Source of the DNA: Firmicutes bacterium UBA5010
GTDB lineage: Bacteria > Bacillota > Clostridia > Tissierellales > Sedimentibacteraceae
Length of the DNA stretch: 64,000 nucleotides
NCBI GenBank assembly: GCA_002396645.1
Contig: DGYI01000005.1
Span: forward strand, 25,623-89,622
Reading direction: 5' to 3'
Shown: positions 26,750 through 35,991 of the stretch, in pieces
Numbering within the stretch: position 1 is the stretch's first letter
How the letters are laid out: every line of letters begins with the position of its first letter
Notes under the pieces: model-generated
The model's database searches: none
The model's input: the letters and a program-made list of their open reading frames with translations, nothing else
Told to the model about the DNA's origin: nothing
Position numbers and translations under genes: made by a program

Positions 26750-27122
26750 TTTTTTCTCCTTTCCATGCATTATCGATCATTTCATGAATTTCCTCAAGGG
26801 TAAAGCCCAGGGGTTTAGCCAGAGCCGTAAGAGGCTCTATATGTTCCTTGAAAAATGTCTGCGAAAATCGTTTTGTTAGCTTTTCAGGTGCATCAGGGCT
26901 TACATACATTCCAAGTCCGCGCTTTTTATAAATTGTTCCCTCATCTACAAGAATGTTAATCCCTTTCATTACAGTGACGGGATTTATATTATAATGACTG
27001 ACAAGCTGGCTGTTTGAAGGTATCTGTTCTTCGGGGGCAAGTCGTCCGTTAAGAATATCCTCTTCAATGGATTCTTTAATTTGCAGATAAATTGGACGAT
27101 TACTGTCAAGAGATGACTTCAT
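26742..27122 (-). CDS. GntR-family regulator, YtrA type
   Basis: A 126-residue repressor with an N-terminal winged helix (PIYLQIKESIEEDILNGRLAPEEQIPSNSQLVSHYNINPVTV, then GLGMYV) and only a short C-terminal dimerisation helix, the mark of the YtrA subfamily. It heads the operon it probably represses. A perfect inverted repeat that spans its own promoter at 27164-27188 is the likely operator. The ATG at 27122 follows GAGAGGAGGAC. Confidence 0.9.
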   Translation of the reverse strand: MKSSLDSNRPIYLQIKESIEEDILNGRLAPEEQIPSNSQLVSHYNINPVTVMKGINILVDEGTIYKKRGLGMYVSPDAPEKLTKRFSQTFFKEHIEPLTALAKPLGFTLEEIHEMIDNAWKGEKND

Positions 27123-27163
27123 TGATGTCCTCCTCTCACACTTATAGTATTATTGTGAACTAG

Positions 27164-27203
27164 TATTGTATATAAGTATAATACAATAGAAAAAATATGT
27201 CAA
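27164..27203 (-). promoter_or_regulatory. Promoter and operator of the gntR-ABC operon
   Basis: On the minus strand TTGACA (27203-27198) and TATACT (27180-27175) are separated by exactly 17 bases, a consensus sigma-A promoter. The -10 box lies between the arms of the perfect inverted repeat TATTGTAT (27164-27171) and ATACAATA (27181-27188). Binding of the GntR protein here would block the promoter and give autoregulation. The rest of the 371-bp gap up to 27493 is AT-rich and shows nothing else clear. Confidence 0.75.
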
Positions 27204-27493
27204 GTGATTAATTAAAATTTTTTAAATTAATATAAGCTCATAATATTATGAGCTTTATGTGATTATTTGTATAGATAAAGATTTTAGAATAATCTGTAAT
27301 TCTACAAAAATTATAGTATAATGTATATAAGGGCAACATCTAACCTATATGCAAACTGCTTATTAAATAATCCCGATTGATCTTTGCGCAAAAATGCTGG
27401 CAATAAAAAAACAAGATTGACAAATAGCAATTTATGTAACAGTTTGAAATTAGGTTGTTTATAAAATTAGCAAGTTAAGTACAAGGAGATAAA

Positions 27494-28012
27494 ATGAACG
27501 GATTTCTTTTGTTGATTCCATTTATGCTGATAAGATTCGGACTTTTAAGCATATTAAATAAGGAAGGATTAAGGCGTGCGGCTTTCTTCGCTCCTTTGAT
27601 TGGAAAAGAAAAAGCAGCATATTGGGTTTATCAGATTTCAAACATTCTGATTTTTTTCTATCTGTTTTTTCTCAGGGTTACGACAGCTTCGTATTGGTTT
27701 TATGCAGGCTTGGTGACATACGGATTAGGAATCCTGCTTTGTATTGCATCCGTATCAAATTTTGCAAAACCTGCAAAGAATGGCATCAATCTTAAAGGAT
27801 TATATCGGATTTCCCGTAATCCAATGTATGTAGCATATTTTATTTATTTTTTAGGCTGTGTACTGCTTACTCAGTCATTGCTATTACTTGCAATCCTGAT
27901 GGTCTTTCAAATATCGGCTCATTGGATTATCCTGTCTGAAGAAAGATGGTGCATAAAGAAATTTGGAGAAGAGTACAAAAATTATATGAATGAAGTAAGG
28001 CGCTATATTTAG
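27494..28012 (+). CDS. Isoprenylcysteine carboxyl methyltransferase-like membrane protein
   Basis: A 172-residue membrane methyltransferase of the ICMT/PEMT type. There are four to five hydrophobic helices and the C-terminal SAM-binding signature GLYRISRNPMYVAYF, then EERWCIKKFGEEYKNYMNEVRRYI. Bacterial members methylate unknown lipids or small molecules. The ATG follows AAGGAGAT. Monocistronic, with no informative neighbour. Confidence 0.85.
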   Translation: MNGFLLLIPFMLIRFGLLSILNKEGLRRAAFFAPLIGKEKAAYWVYQISNILIFFYLFFLRVTTASYWFYAGLVTYGLGILLCIASVSNFAKPAKNGINLKGLYRISRNPMYVAYFIYFLGCVLLTQSLLLLAILMVFQISAHWIILSEERWCIKKFGEEYKNYMNEVRRYI

Positions 28013-28121
28013 GTATTCATCAGTACAATCTTTAAATTGATATAATGCGGATATGGCAAACAGTAATTTGGACTGTATAGAACTGATAATTATTTATATA
28101 ACTTTGCGAAGGAGGAATTAT

Positions 28122-28517
28122 ATGATGAGATCTAATATTAACACCACATTTAATTGTGATATTAAAAAAGTGTGGAACATTGTAACTTCACTTGAAAACT
28201 ATTCATGGCGAAGCGACTTTGCAAAGATAGAGATTTTAAGTGAAGAAAAGTTTGTTGAATATACGAAAGATGGATATAAAACTAAATTTACAATAACCGT
28301 TATCGAGCCTTATAAGTGTTGGGAGTTTGACATAGAGAACGATAATATAAGCGGTCATTGGGCTGGGCTATTTTCCGGAGATGAGAACCAATGTACAATA
28401 GACTTTACGGAGGATGTTACTACAAAGAGGCTAATCATGCATCCTTTTGTAAAAGGATATCTAAAGAAACAGCAACAAACATACATTACTGATTTGAAAA
28501 AGGCTTTGGAGGTATAG
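28122..28517 (+). CDS. SRPBCC family protein
   Basis: A 131-residue START/Bet v1-like protein that forms a hydrophobic pocket. It shows the usual plan: FNCDIKKVWNIVTSLENYSWRSDF at the start, TKFTITVIEPYKCWEFDIEN in the middle, and a long C-terminal helix. I chose ATG 28122 because GGAGG lies six bases upstream; a longer in-frame ATG at 28053 is unsupported. It stops three bases before the alkylation-repair gene, so the two are an operon. Ligand unknown. Confidence 0.8.
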   Translation: MMRSNINTTFNCDIKKVWNIVTSLENYSWRSDFAKIEILSEEKFVEYTKDGYKTKFTITVIEPYKCWEFDIENDNISGHWAGLFSGDENQCTIDFTEDVTTKRLIMHPFVKGYLKKQQQTYITDLKKALEV

Positions 28518-28520
28518 CTT

Positions 28521-29240
28521 ATGACATGTGATAAAATACTTGAAGAATTGAACAATCTATCCTCCGAAAAGCACAAGGAAAATGTCGTTATAGTGGGAAT
28601 ACCAAAAGAAAATAGTATGGGTGTCAGTACAGTTGACATTCGTAAGCTGGCAAAAAGCATTGCAAAGTCGAATACACTTGCAATGGAATTATGGAATACC
28701 CACTACCATGAAGCAAAACTACTTGCTGTTCTGCTGTTTGACAAGAAAACTGTGAGTTTGGCAGATGTTTCAATACTTATAAACGATGTGTTTTCTTGGG
28801 ATTTATGCGACCACCTTTGCAAAAATCTTATTATTAAGATTAAAGACTATCAATCCTTAATTTTTGATTGGTGCAATTCTGGAAACACATATTTTAAAAG
28901 GGCAGCTTTTACGCTGATAGCATTTACTGTAATCCACGAAAAAACTGTAAGTGCAGATGAAATTGACAGCTATTTGAAATTGATAAAAGAGAACTCAATA
29001 GATGAAAGAGAGCATGTGAAAAAAGCAGTATCTTGGGCTTTGCGTGAAATCGGTAAAAAAGATTTTGAATGCCAGGAAAAAGCGGTACTATTAGCTCATG
29101 AATTAAAATCAAGTGCCAATAAGTCACAGTCTTGGATTGGAAAAGATGCTCTTAAAGAAATTGAAAACTTAGTGAAGGTTGAAGGTAGAGGCAGATTGAT
29201 TTCAGCCGATTCTCAAATGGGAAAAGAGCAGACAAAATGA
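28521..29240 (+). CDS. DNA alkylation repair protein (AlkD-like)
   Basis: A 239-residue HEAT-like repeat protein of the AlkC/AlkD family. AlkD-type glycosylases remove bulky or alkylated purines without flipping the base. Supporting features are GVSTVDIRKLAKSI, WNTHYHEAKLLAVLLFDKK, W..CDHLCKNLI and AVSWALREIGKKD, the last being the conserved end of the active-site groove. It follows the SRPBCC gene by three bases. A second alkylation-repair gene (3-methyladenine glycosylase) occurs at 46 kb. Confidence 0.88.
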   Translation: MTCDKILEELNNLSSEKHKENVVIVGIPKENSMGVSTVDIRKLAKSIAKSNTLAMELWNTHYHEAKLLAVLLFDKKTVSLADVSILINDVFSWDLCDHLCKNLIIKIKDYQSLIFDWCNSGNTYFKRAAFTLIAFTVIHEKTVSADEIDSYLKLIKENSIDEREHVKKAVSWALREIGKKDFECQEKAVLLAHELKSSANKSQSWIGKDALKEIENLVKVEGRGRLISADSQMGKEQTK

Positions 29241-29355
29241 GCATACTTCCCATTAAGCAAATTCCAATTTATCAGTGTTACAATGAGCATTCACACCTGT
29301 AGGATAATTAATACATTTACAGGAAATTATATAATAGAAATCGGGTGAATTTATA

Positions 29356-30450
29356 ATGGTACAAATTGTGGCTTTGATTATTATATCCATTCCGTTTGTG
29401 CTGACGGTATGGAACATTTTTGCATTAATAAAGTATCTGATGAAGAAGAAAGAAAAGAATTCTTATAAGATGATAGAAGTTATTGCGATGTGTATAGGTA
29501 TACTATATCTATTTTTGTATGCCGAATTATCAAATATTGTTTTTGTGAATTGGGATGTTCAGTTATATAATTCTGAACGGCATAGTATGATTCTTCCGGA
29601 CGCTTTTTTGACAATAGTTGCTATTTTACTAATTGCTTTTACGGGATACATTTTAATAAGATTTATTCCGCCAGCTAAACAATCTCCAATAGTATCCGCT
29701 ATAGGAATTTCTGCTGTATATTTAGGAATAGGAATATGTTTGTTATGGTGTATTCAGACAATGGGTGATTTTTTCTTGATTCTTTTACCTGTAAACTGCA
29801 TAGTCATATTCATTAAAACCATTTATATATTGGTTTATCAGAAAAACACTCTTTTACAAAACGGAATGACCACAACAAAATATAAAAAACTGTCAAGCAT
29901 ACTGAATAAAGCCACAAATCTTCCATGGATAGCTCTTATCCTGGTAATTCCACTACTTGGAATTATGATTGCTGTCCTATTCTTATTCGGCCAAGAACCA
30001 AACAGTATAATTAAAGCTTGGACTGAAACTGCAGACTGGACAATGTCGCAAAAAATCTCTCCTCAAAACATACAATATGATGAACATTATTTATGCACTG
30101 TAGCATCGGGAGGTCATAGAGCGGTGGTAAAACCGCTTAGAATCGGAATACGTCACGGACATCGTGTTGTAGTAAATAGACAACTCTGTATAGCTAATGC
30201 TTTCGAACAAGTTTTGGAAGAGAAAACACCTGTATTTCACAAGGCAGTTAGGGCTGTTTACGACAGAACAGGATATCCAATTTCCAAGTATATACATTCT
30301 AAATATTTAGCTGATATAATATACTTTCTAATGAAGCCTCTTGAATGGATTTTTATATTTGTATTATATACTGTAGATGTAAATCCGGAAAATCGAATTG
30401 CAGTACAATATCCGCACACACCAGTACCAGACTGGAAAGTCAGATTATAA
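29356..30450 (+). CDS. DUF6688-like membrane protein
   Basis: A 364-residue protein with five to six helices in the first 220 residues and a conserved soluble part: HYLCTVASGGHRAVVKPLRIGIRHGHRVVVNRQLCIANAFEQVLEE, then YDRTGYPISKYI and MKPLEWIFIFVLYTVDVNPENRIAVQY. This matches what I remember of the DUF6688 family, of unknown function. The ATG at 29356 has only a weak GGGTGA upstream. It is a single gene. Confidence 0.7.
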   Translation: MVQIVALIIISIPFVLTVWNIFALIKYLMKKKEKNSYKMIEVIAMCIGILYLFLYAELSNIVFVNWDVQLYNSERHSMILPDAFLTIVAILLIAFTGYILIRFIPPAKQSPIVSAIGISAVYLGIGICLLWCIQTMGDFFLILLPVNCIVIFIKTIYILVYQKNTLLQNGMTTTKYKKLSSILNKATNLPWIALILVIPLLGIMIAVLFLFGQEPNSIIKAWTETADWTMSQKISPQNIQYDEHYLCTVASGGHRAVVKPLRIGIRHGHRVVVNRQLCIANAFEQVLEEKTPVFHKAVRAVYDRTGYPISKYIHSKYLADIIYFLMKPLEWIFIFVLYTVDVNPENRIAVQYPHTPVPDWKVRL

Positions 30451-30736
30451 GAATGATTAAGAACACTATAAATTCCGATTTATGGAATGGCGTAGCCGTC
30501 AACTATTTATATAATGAAAACTGTATTATCTATCGAGTATCAAGCTAAAATAAAATTTCCCATAAAGCTCTTGTCTGACATAATGTATTTGAACTTCTTA
30601 CCCTAAAAATAGCACAAAATATCAAGTATTTTTCTAAAAATATAGTTATAATTATATAGAAATACTTACAAGATATTTTACTTAATTATAAGTTGAATAT
30701 ATAAAATTAACTAATAGGGAAGAGAAGGGATTCAAA

Positions 30737-31516
30737 ATGAAGAAAATAAAACTTTTATTAATAATTTTCTTATTACTGACCTTAAATGGGTGTAATAACA
30801 GCAATGCAACCAAAAATTTTATAGATTCTAATAATATAGATGCAACAATTATTGTATCAAACCTAAATGGTGAAAAAGAATTTATTATTAATGAAAAAAG
30901 ATCAGAACAAGGTTTTTTGCCGGCGTCAACATTTAAAATTCCAAATACGTTAATAGCTTTACAAGAAGGTGTCATCAGTGATGAAAATGAGATTATCAGC
31001 TGGGATGGCAAAGACAAGGGTCTTCCGGAATGGAATAAAGACCAAAACTTGAAAACAGCTTTACCTTCAAGCTGTGTATGGTTTTATCAGGAGTTAGCTG
31101 AAAAGATAGGTATTGAAAAGTATTCAGAGTATTTGAATCAAATAAATTATGGTAATAAAAAGGTGGGAACAAGAGCTGATAATTTTTGGCTTGAAGGTGA
31201 TATCAGAATATCAGCAAAAGAGCAGATAGAGTTTTTAAAAAAAGTTTACACCGAAGAATATGATTTTAAAGAGGATTATTACAAAATTCTAAAAAATATT
31301 ATGATTGAAGAAAAAAATACTGAGTATATTCTTAGCGGGAAAACAGGGTGGGCACAGCGGATTAAACCTCAAATTGGATGGTATGTCGGATATGTAGAAA
31401 CAGCTGAGGACACTTGGTTTTTTGCATGCAACTTAGATATTCGACAAAATTCAGATGCTAATTATAGAAAAGAACTGGTTATTGGGTATCTAAAAGATTT
31501 AAAGATTATTAAATAA
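30737..31516 (+). CDS. Class D beta-lactamase, lipoprotein form
   Basis: A 259-residue serine beta-lactamase of the OXA class. All motifs are visible: S64-T-F-K67 with the nucleophile serine and carboxylated lysine, S112-C-V114, Y138-G-N140, K202-T-G-W205 and W215-Y-V-G218. The N-terminus is a signal peptide with lipobox LNGC (C19), so the mature enzyme should be anchored to the outer face of the membrane. The ATG has GGGAAGAGAAGGG upstream. No BlaR/BlaI regulator is adjacent; an AraC gene follows. Related chromosomal class D enzymes are known in Clostridioides and Brachyspira. Penicillin resistance is expected but depends on expression. Confidence 0.92.
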   Translation: MKKIKLLLIIFLLLTLNGCNNSNATKNFIDSNNIDATIIVSNLNGEKEFIINEKRSEQGFLPASTFKIPNTLIALQEGVISDENEIISWDGKDKGLPEWNKDQNLKTALPSSCVWFYQELAEKIGIEKYSEYLNQINYGNKKVGTRADNFWLEGDIRISAKEQIEFLKKVYTEEYDFKEDYYKILKNIMIEEKNTEYILSGKTGWAQRIKPQIGWYVGYVETAEDTWFFACNLDIRQNSDANYRKELVIGYLKDLKIIK

Positions 31517-31699
31517 CTTGAAAAAACGATAATACGTGAACATATAGAAACTTATAAATAATAGATAATTACTTGTATATAATTTATTAATGATAAAGTA
31601 AACATTTTATGGTATTGTTTAATATATCATTGCTGCATATTGAGCAGTATTATCTCTATTCACTGCTATACAATCATATTTTTAAGAGGTTTTCCAATA

Positions 31700-32566
31700 A
31701 TGAATTATTATAATAGAATTCAAAAATCGATTGATTTTATTGAACAAAATTTAGAGTATGATATTACTTTATCACAGGCTGCAAGCCAAGCTTATTGCTC
31801 ATTGTATCATTATCATAGGCTTTTTCAGTCAATGGTAGAGCATACTGTAAAAGATTACATAAGAAAAAGGAGACTGTCTTGCGCAGCAGAGGAGTTAATT
31901 AATTCAAATGCCAGAATTGTCGATATTGCATTGAAATACCAGTATAAAACACACGAATCCTTTAGTCGGGCCTTTTTTAAAGAAGTTGGTGTATCACCAA
32001 AAGAATATAGGAAATGCAAGAAAACAATATATAACTTTGATAGAGTAAATATATATAATAATATCTATAAATCAATACTGCAAGAAAATTTAATTGGTCC
32101 TAGAATAATCAGCAAAAGTGAGCTTAGAGTTGTTGGGATTGAGTTTAGAACAACTAAGAATGATGAAATAGATTTTAAACAAATACCGATGTTTTGGAAT
32201 AAGTTTCTTAATTCTAAGCTTGGAGATAAAATTCCTAATAAAATTTATTCAGATACTTACTTAGGATATAGTTGCGATTTTAACGAATATGCTAATTATA
32301 CATACTTGATTTGCAGTGAAGTAAAGGATTTAACTCCATCGCCAAGAGGAATGGTCCAAAGGATTATACCTGCTTCAAAGTATGCGACTTTTGATATAAA
32401 AGGTCCGATTCCCGCAAATTTGATAAATGCCTGGAGATATGTTTATAATACCTGGCTGCCAAACTCCGGATTAGAACTTATTGACAATACTGATTTTGAA
32501 GAATTAAACATAAAACGAATAAACAAAGATATTCCTGAAGTAACTATTTACATTCCAATAAAATAG
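31700..32566 (+). CDS. AraC-family regulator with GyrI-like effector domain
   Basis: A 288-residue transcription factor. Residues 1-105 carry two helix-turn-helix motifs (ITLSQAASQAYCSLYHYHRLFQ and IVDIALKYQYKTHESFSRAFFKEVGVSPKEYRK). Residues 125-288 form a GyrI/SbmC-like small-molecule binding domain. This is the Rob/TipA-like plan used in drug response. I take ATG 31700 as the start, since the family begins close to the first helix and AAGAGG precedes it; an in-frame ATG at 31640 adds an unrelated leader. It is downstream of the beta-lactamase but 180 bp away. Confidence 0.87.
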   Translation: MNYYNRIQKSIDFIEQNLEYDITLSQAASQAYCSLYHYHRLFQSMVEHTVKDYIRKRRLSCAAEELINSNARIVDIALKYQYKTHESFSRAFFKEVGVSPKEYRKCKKTIYNFDRVNIYNNIYKSILQENLIGPRIISKSELRVVGIEFRTTKNDEIDFKQIPMFWNKFLNSKLGDKIPNKIYSDTYLGYSCDFNEYANYTYLICSEVKDLTPSPRGMVQRIIPASKYATFDIKGPIPANLINAWRYVYNTWLPNSGLELIDNTDFEELNIKRINKDIPEVTIYIPIK

Positions 32567-32772
32567 AAAATAGCATTTTTGCCAATGAACCGTTGAGGCT
32601 TCATGACATAGATTACATTGGATAATTTGATTTATGCCAGGATAAAATCGAGAAGATTAGAGTTTGAAAGATTGGACTGTTAATTGACAGAATTGTATAT
32701 GAATTATATAATATAATGTACATAATTACTTGGCATTGCAGTGCTATATTAATATAAAATTAAGAGGTAACT

Positions 32773-33327
32773 ATGAATAATATAATATTTGAATCTAATC
32801 GTATAAAAGTGAGAAAGTTGAATTATTCTGATATTCCAACTATAACCAGTTGGTGGAATGATGGTGTGCTTATGAAAGATATGGGTTTTGTAAATGGTAT
32901 GGGCGTTACTGAGTCAAGTCTACTTTCAAGATTTAATGAGCAACTTAATAATGATCACACTATATTAAAAAGCAGAATATTTATTATTACAGATGTTAAA
33001 ACAGGTAAGGCAATTGGTGAACTGCAATATGGTGAACTGGATTTAAAAAATAAAAAGTGCAGAATTGCACTTAAGATATCAGATATTGAATTTCAAGGAA
33101 AGGGTCTGGGGGAAGAAGCCTTATCATTATTCATAGATTATTTAACTTCAGAATTTGGCTTAAATAAAATAGAAATAGATACAATTCATGATAATATTAG
33201 GGCATATAGACTATACCAAAAACTCGGATTCAATGAAATTGAAAGAATAAAGGATTATTGGACGGATGACCAAGGCAATAATCATGATATTATTTTTATG
33301 GAGAAGATAATTAAAGTTACTTGTTAA
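32773..33327 (+). CDS. GNAT acetyltransferase (RimJ/RimL type)
   Basis: A 184-residue N-acetyltransferase. IKVRKLNYSDIPTITSWWND opens the fold and the acetyl-CoA loop is FQGKGLGEEALSLFIDYL, followed by IDTIHDNIRAYRLYQKLGFNEIERI. Such proteins acetylate amino acids, peptides or antibiotics; the target is not evident. The ATG follows AAGAGGTAAC. A terminator lies just downstream. Confidence 0.85.
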   Translation: MNNIIFESNRIKVRKLNYSDIPTITSWWNDGVLMKDMGFVNGMGVTESSLLSRFNEQLNNDHTILKSRIFIITDVKTGKAIGELQYGELDLKNKKCRIALKISDIEFQGKGLGEEALSLFIDYLTSEFGLNKIEIDTIHDNIRAYRLYQKLGFNEIERIKDYWTDDQGNNHDIIFMEKIIKVTC

Positions 33328-33337
33328 GAAATTTTTA

Positions 33338-33370
33338 TGCGCCAATCGTTAGATTACGGTTGGCGCATTT
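33338..33370 (+). terminator. Terminator after the GNAT gene
   Basis: TGCGCCAATCGT and ACGGTTGGCGCA form a 12-pair stem with one mismatch or wobble around a six-base loop, followed by TTTATT. The position ten bases past the stop codon supports it. Confidence 0.7.
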
Positions 33371-33415
33371 ATTCTATATAAATGTGTATAATAAGCTGCG
33401 TATAAGCATACATTC

Positions 33416-33444
33416 TTGACATCAATGCTTTTGTAAAATATAAT
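33416..33444 (+). promoter_or_regulatory. Consensus promoter of the ABC importer operon
   Basis: TTGACA (33416-33421) and TATAAT (33439-33444) with a 17-base spacer, a perfect sigma-A promoter 62 bp before the substrate-binding protein gene. No operator or riboswitch was recognised in the leader. Confidence 0.8.
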
Positions 33445-33506
33445 CAAAGGAAAAGTATAAAAAAGATAATAAAATTATACCACCAAATGACTTTGAGGAG
33501 AACAAA

Positions 33507-34433
33507 ATGAAAAGAATTGAAAGAAATAGAATTATTATGTTGGTTATATTAGTAGTCGTAACAATTTTTTTAGCAACAGGCTGCGGCTCAGATAAAAGTA
33601 ATAAAGAAGATTTATCATTGAACATAGGTCTTATGCCTGCGGTAGATGCCGCTCCGATTTTATTGGCGGAAAATAACGGGTATTTTAAGGAACTTGGACT
33701 AAATGTGGAGCTTCAGATATTTAATAATGCACAGGACAGGCAGAGTGCTCTGCAGACACAGACGATTGATGGAGCTATAACAGATTTAATAGCGGTTGCT
33801 GTAAATGTAGACGCCGGATTCGATATAAAAGTCACTACCATGACAAATGGGGTGTTTCCGGTTCTTTTGAAGGAAGGTACCGAAAATAAAAAGAACATCA
33901 AGGTTGGTATGATGGAGGTCAGTGTTACAAATTTTCTGATTGACGAATGGCTGGGTGACAAGTATATAATAGAAAAAGTCTATATCAATGATATTCCTGC
34001 AAGACTTGCTGCTATAGGAGGCGGACAGCTTGATATGGGATTGTTTCCCGAACCTATGGCATCAATGGGAGAACTGAATGGATTGAAAAAGAATCTTTAT
34101 CAGCCTGAAGGGGATTTGTGTCCGGATGTAATTGTATTTACAGGAAAAGCATTAAAAGAAAAAGAAGAAGCGGTAAAACTGTTTCATAAAGCATATGATA
34201 AGGCTGTTGATGAGCTGAATCAAAACCCTCAGCTTGGAAGAGATATTATCATGGATAAAATCCCAAATTTGAAACCTGAAATTAAGGATAAAATTGTTCT
34301 GCCTGAATACACGAGGGTAACTATTCCTGATAATCAATATATAGATAAAATCATTCAGTGGACCTCCGAGGTCATAAAAAAAGAATTGAAAATTAAAGCA
34401 GACGACCTGGTGGAAAGAAGGTTCTCGAAATAA
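33507..34433 (+). CDS. ABC transporter substrate-binding lipoprotein (NMT1/SsuA type)
   Basis: A 308-residue periplasmic-type binding protein with a signal peptide and lipobox ATGC. The body follows the NMT1/SsuA/ThiY fold: LNIGLMPAVDAAPILLAENNGYFKELGLNVELQIF, IDGAITDLIAVAV, and the Mxx..FPEPMASM loop. Relatives bind sulfonates, nitrate, or pyrimidine precursors of thiamine. The ligand cannot be told from sequence. It overlaps the ATPase gene by one base and heads a three-gene operon behind a strong promoter. Confidence 0.87.
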   Translation: MKRIERNRIIMLVILVVVTIFLATGCGSDKSNKEDLSLNIGLMPAVDAAPILLAENNGYFKELGLNVELQIFNNAQDRQSALQTQTIDGAITDLIAVAVNVDAGFDIKVTTMTNGVFPVLLKEGTENKKNIKVGMMEVSVTNFLIDEWLGDKYIIEKVYINDIPARLAAIGGGQLDMGLFPEPMASMGELNGLKKNLYQPEGDLCPDVIVFTGKALKEKEEAVKLFHKAYDKAVDELNQNPQLGRDIIMDKIPNLKPEIKDKIVLPEYTRVTIPDNQYIDKIIQWTSEVIKKELKIKADDLVERRFSK

Positions 34434-35164
34434 TGATAAATATTAGGAATCTGAGAATAAACTATGGCAACGAGACTGCTTTAGAAAATATTAATCTGAA
34501 TATCCTAAAAAATAAAACATATGCAATTATTGGTCCTTCAGGCTGCGGAAAGACAACTCTCTTATATGCTATGGCAGGACTTATCGTACCTTTTGAGGGA
34601 AAAGTTTTAATCAATGGAGAAGAGATTAGAAAGATTCGAAGAGAAACAGCAGTAATTCTTCAGAATGGCGGACTTCTTCCGTGGAAGACAACTTGGGATA
34701 ATGTTTCTCTCGGTCTTGAAGCGAGAAAGCTTGATAAAAGTGCAGTCAACAGAAGCGTTGCTTCTATCTTGGAGGAACTTGGAATTTTAGAACATAAGGA
34801 TAAATATCCTTCTCAGCTCTCCGGCGGACAAAAACAGCGGGCAGCAATTGCGAGATCACTTGTTTTAGAACCGGATCTGCTGTTAATGGATGAGGCATCT
34901 TCAGCACTTGATGCTATAAACAGAGAACATATTCAAAATTTGATTTTAAGGCTATACAAGAAAAAAACTGTAACCATGGTGATGGTAACCCATAGTATTG
35001 AAGAAGCAGTTTTTCTGGGACAGAGTATAGTTATAATGGAGAGGTCATCTATCAAGCATATTATTGAAAATCCGTACTTTGGAGATGAAGATATCCGTTT
35101 TAAGCAGGATTATTACAATATATGCTCTGAAGTCAGGAAATGGCTGAGGGGAGATGATGAATAA
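34433..35164 (+). CDS. ABC transporter ATPase (SsuB/TauB type)
   Basis: A 243-residue ATPase with Walker A GPSGCGKTT, Q-loop LQNGGLLPWKTTWDNV, signature LSGGQKQR, Walker B LLLMDEASSALD and H-loop VTHSIEEA. GLLPWKT is typical of the sulfonate/nitrate/taurine family. It overlaps both neighbours (one base with the binding protein, eleven with the permease). Confidence 0.93.
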   Translation: MINIRNLRINYGNETALENINLNILKNKTYAIIGPSGCGKTTLLYAMAGLIVPFEGKVLINGEEIRKIRRETAVILQNGGLLPWKTTWDNVSLGLEARKLDKSAVNRSVASILEELGILEHKDKYPSQLSGGQKQRAAIARSLVLEPDLLLMDEASSALDAINREHIQNLILRLYKKKTVTMVMVTHSIEEAVFLGQSIVIMERSSIKHIIENPYFGDEDIRFKQDYYNICSEVRKWLRGDDE

Positions 35165-35930
35165 AATGAAAATTCTAAAGAATATATATTCTGACAAAAC
35201 CTTATTCGGCACATGCATAGTTATTATTTTGTGGTATATTTTACATATATTCATAAGGTCTAGCATCATACCCGGTCCATATGAGACAATTCTTACCTTC
35301 GGAAGACTTATGACAGGAGATCTTTTTCTTCATATGCTCGTCAGCATTTTCAGAATCATTGCGGCTATATTGATCTCAATGAGCATTGGAGTGCCGTTAG
35401 GACTGTGGATTGGCCTGTCAAAAAGAGCAGACTCTTTTATTTCTCCGGTTGCGTACATTCTTTATCCTATTCCAAAGGTAGCATTTTTGCCGCTTTTTAT
35501 GATAATTTTTGGTTTGGGAAATACCTCAAAGATAATTCTTATCGTATCCATTATAATATTTCAAATTATATTGACTGTCAGAGATGGTGTAAAGGAAATT
35601 CCAATGGAGCTGCACTATTCGGTACAATCTCTTGGATTAAGCAGATATCAGGTATACGCAAATTTGGTATTTCCAGCCGTTCTTCCTAAAATTATATCAG
35701 CTCTTAGAGTGAGTATAGGTGTTAGTATTGCTACGTTGTTCTTCAGTGAAAATTTTGCAACTACTTACGGTATAGGTTATTTTATCATGAATTGCTGGGT
35801 CATGGTCGATTATGTTCAGATGTTTGCGGGAATTCTGGCTATGAGCATTATGGGAATACTCATTTTTAAAGTAATTGATATTATGGAAAATAAGCTTTGC
35901 CCTTGGATAGATACCAATAAAAGCTCATGA
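35154..35930 (+). CDS. ABC transporter permease (SsuC/TauC type)
   Basis: A 258-residue permease with about six helices. The cytoplasmic EAA-like loop reads ELHYSVQSLGLSRYQVYANLVFPAVLPKIISALRVSIG, where the family contacts the ATPase. PIPKVAFLPLFMIIFGLG is characteristic of the nitrate/sulfonate group. Start at 35154 or at the adjacent ATG 35157. It completes the importer operon. Confidence 0.92.
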   Translation: MMNKMKILKNIYSDKTLFGTCIVIILWYILHIFIRSSIIPGPYETILTFGRLMTGDLFLHMLVSIFRIIAAILISMSIGVPLGLWIGLSKRADSFISPVAYILYPIPKVAFLPLFMIIFGLGNTSKIILIVSIIIFQIILTVRDGVKEIPMELHYSVQSLGLSRYQVYANLVFPAVLPKIISALRVSIGVSIATLFFSENFATTYGIGYFIMNCWVMVDYVQMFAGILAMSIMGILIFKVIDIMENKLCPWIDTNKSS

Positions 35931-35991
35931 AATCAGCACTAAATTGGAAGTATATAAATTTTCTGCTTATAATCGAAATATCTTATGTTAA

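Noticed and set aside
33445..33506. Thiamine or other riboswitch before the NMT1/SsuA-type importer
   Set aside because: The leader from the promoter to the start codon is only about 60 bases and has no conserved aptamer sequence.
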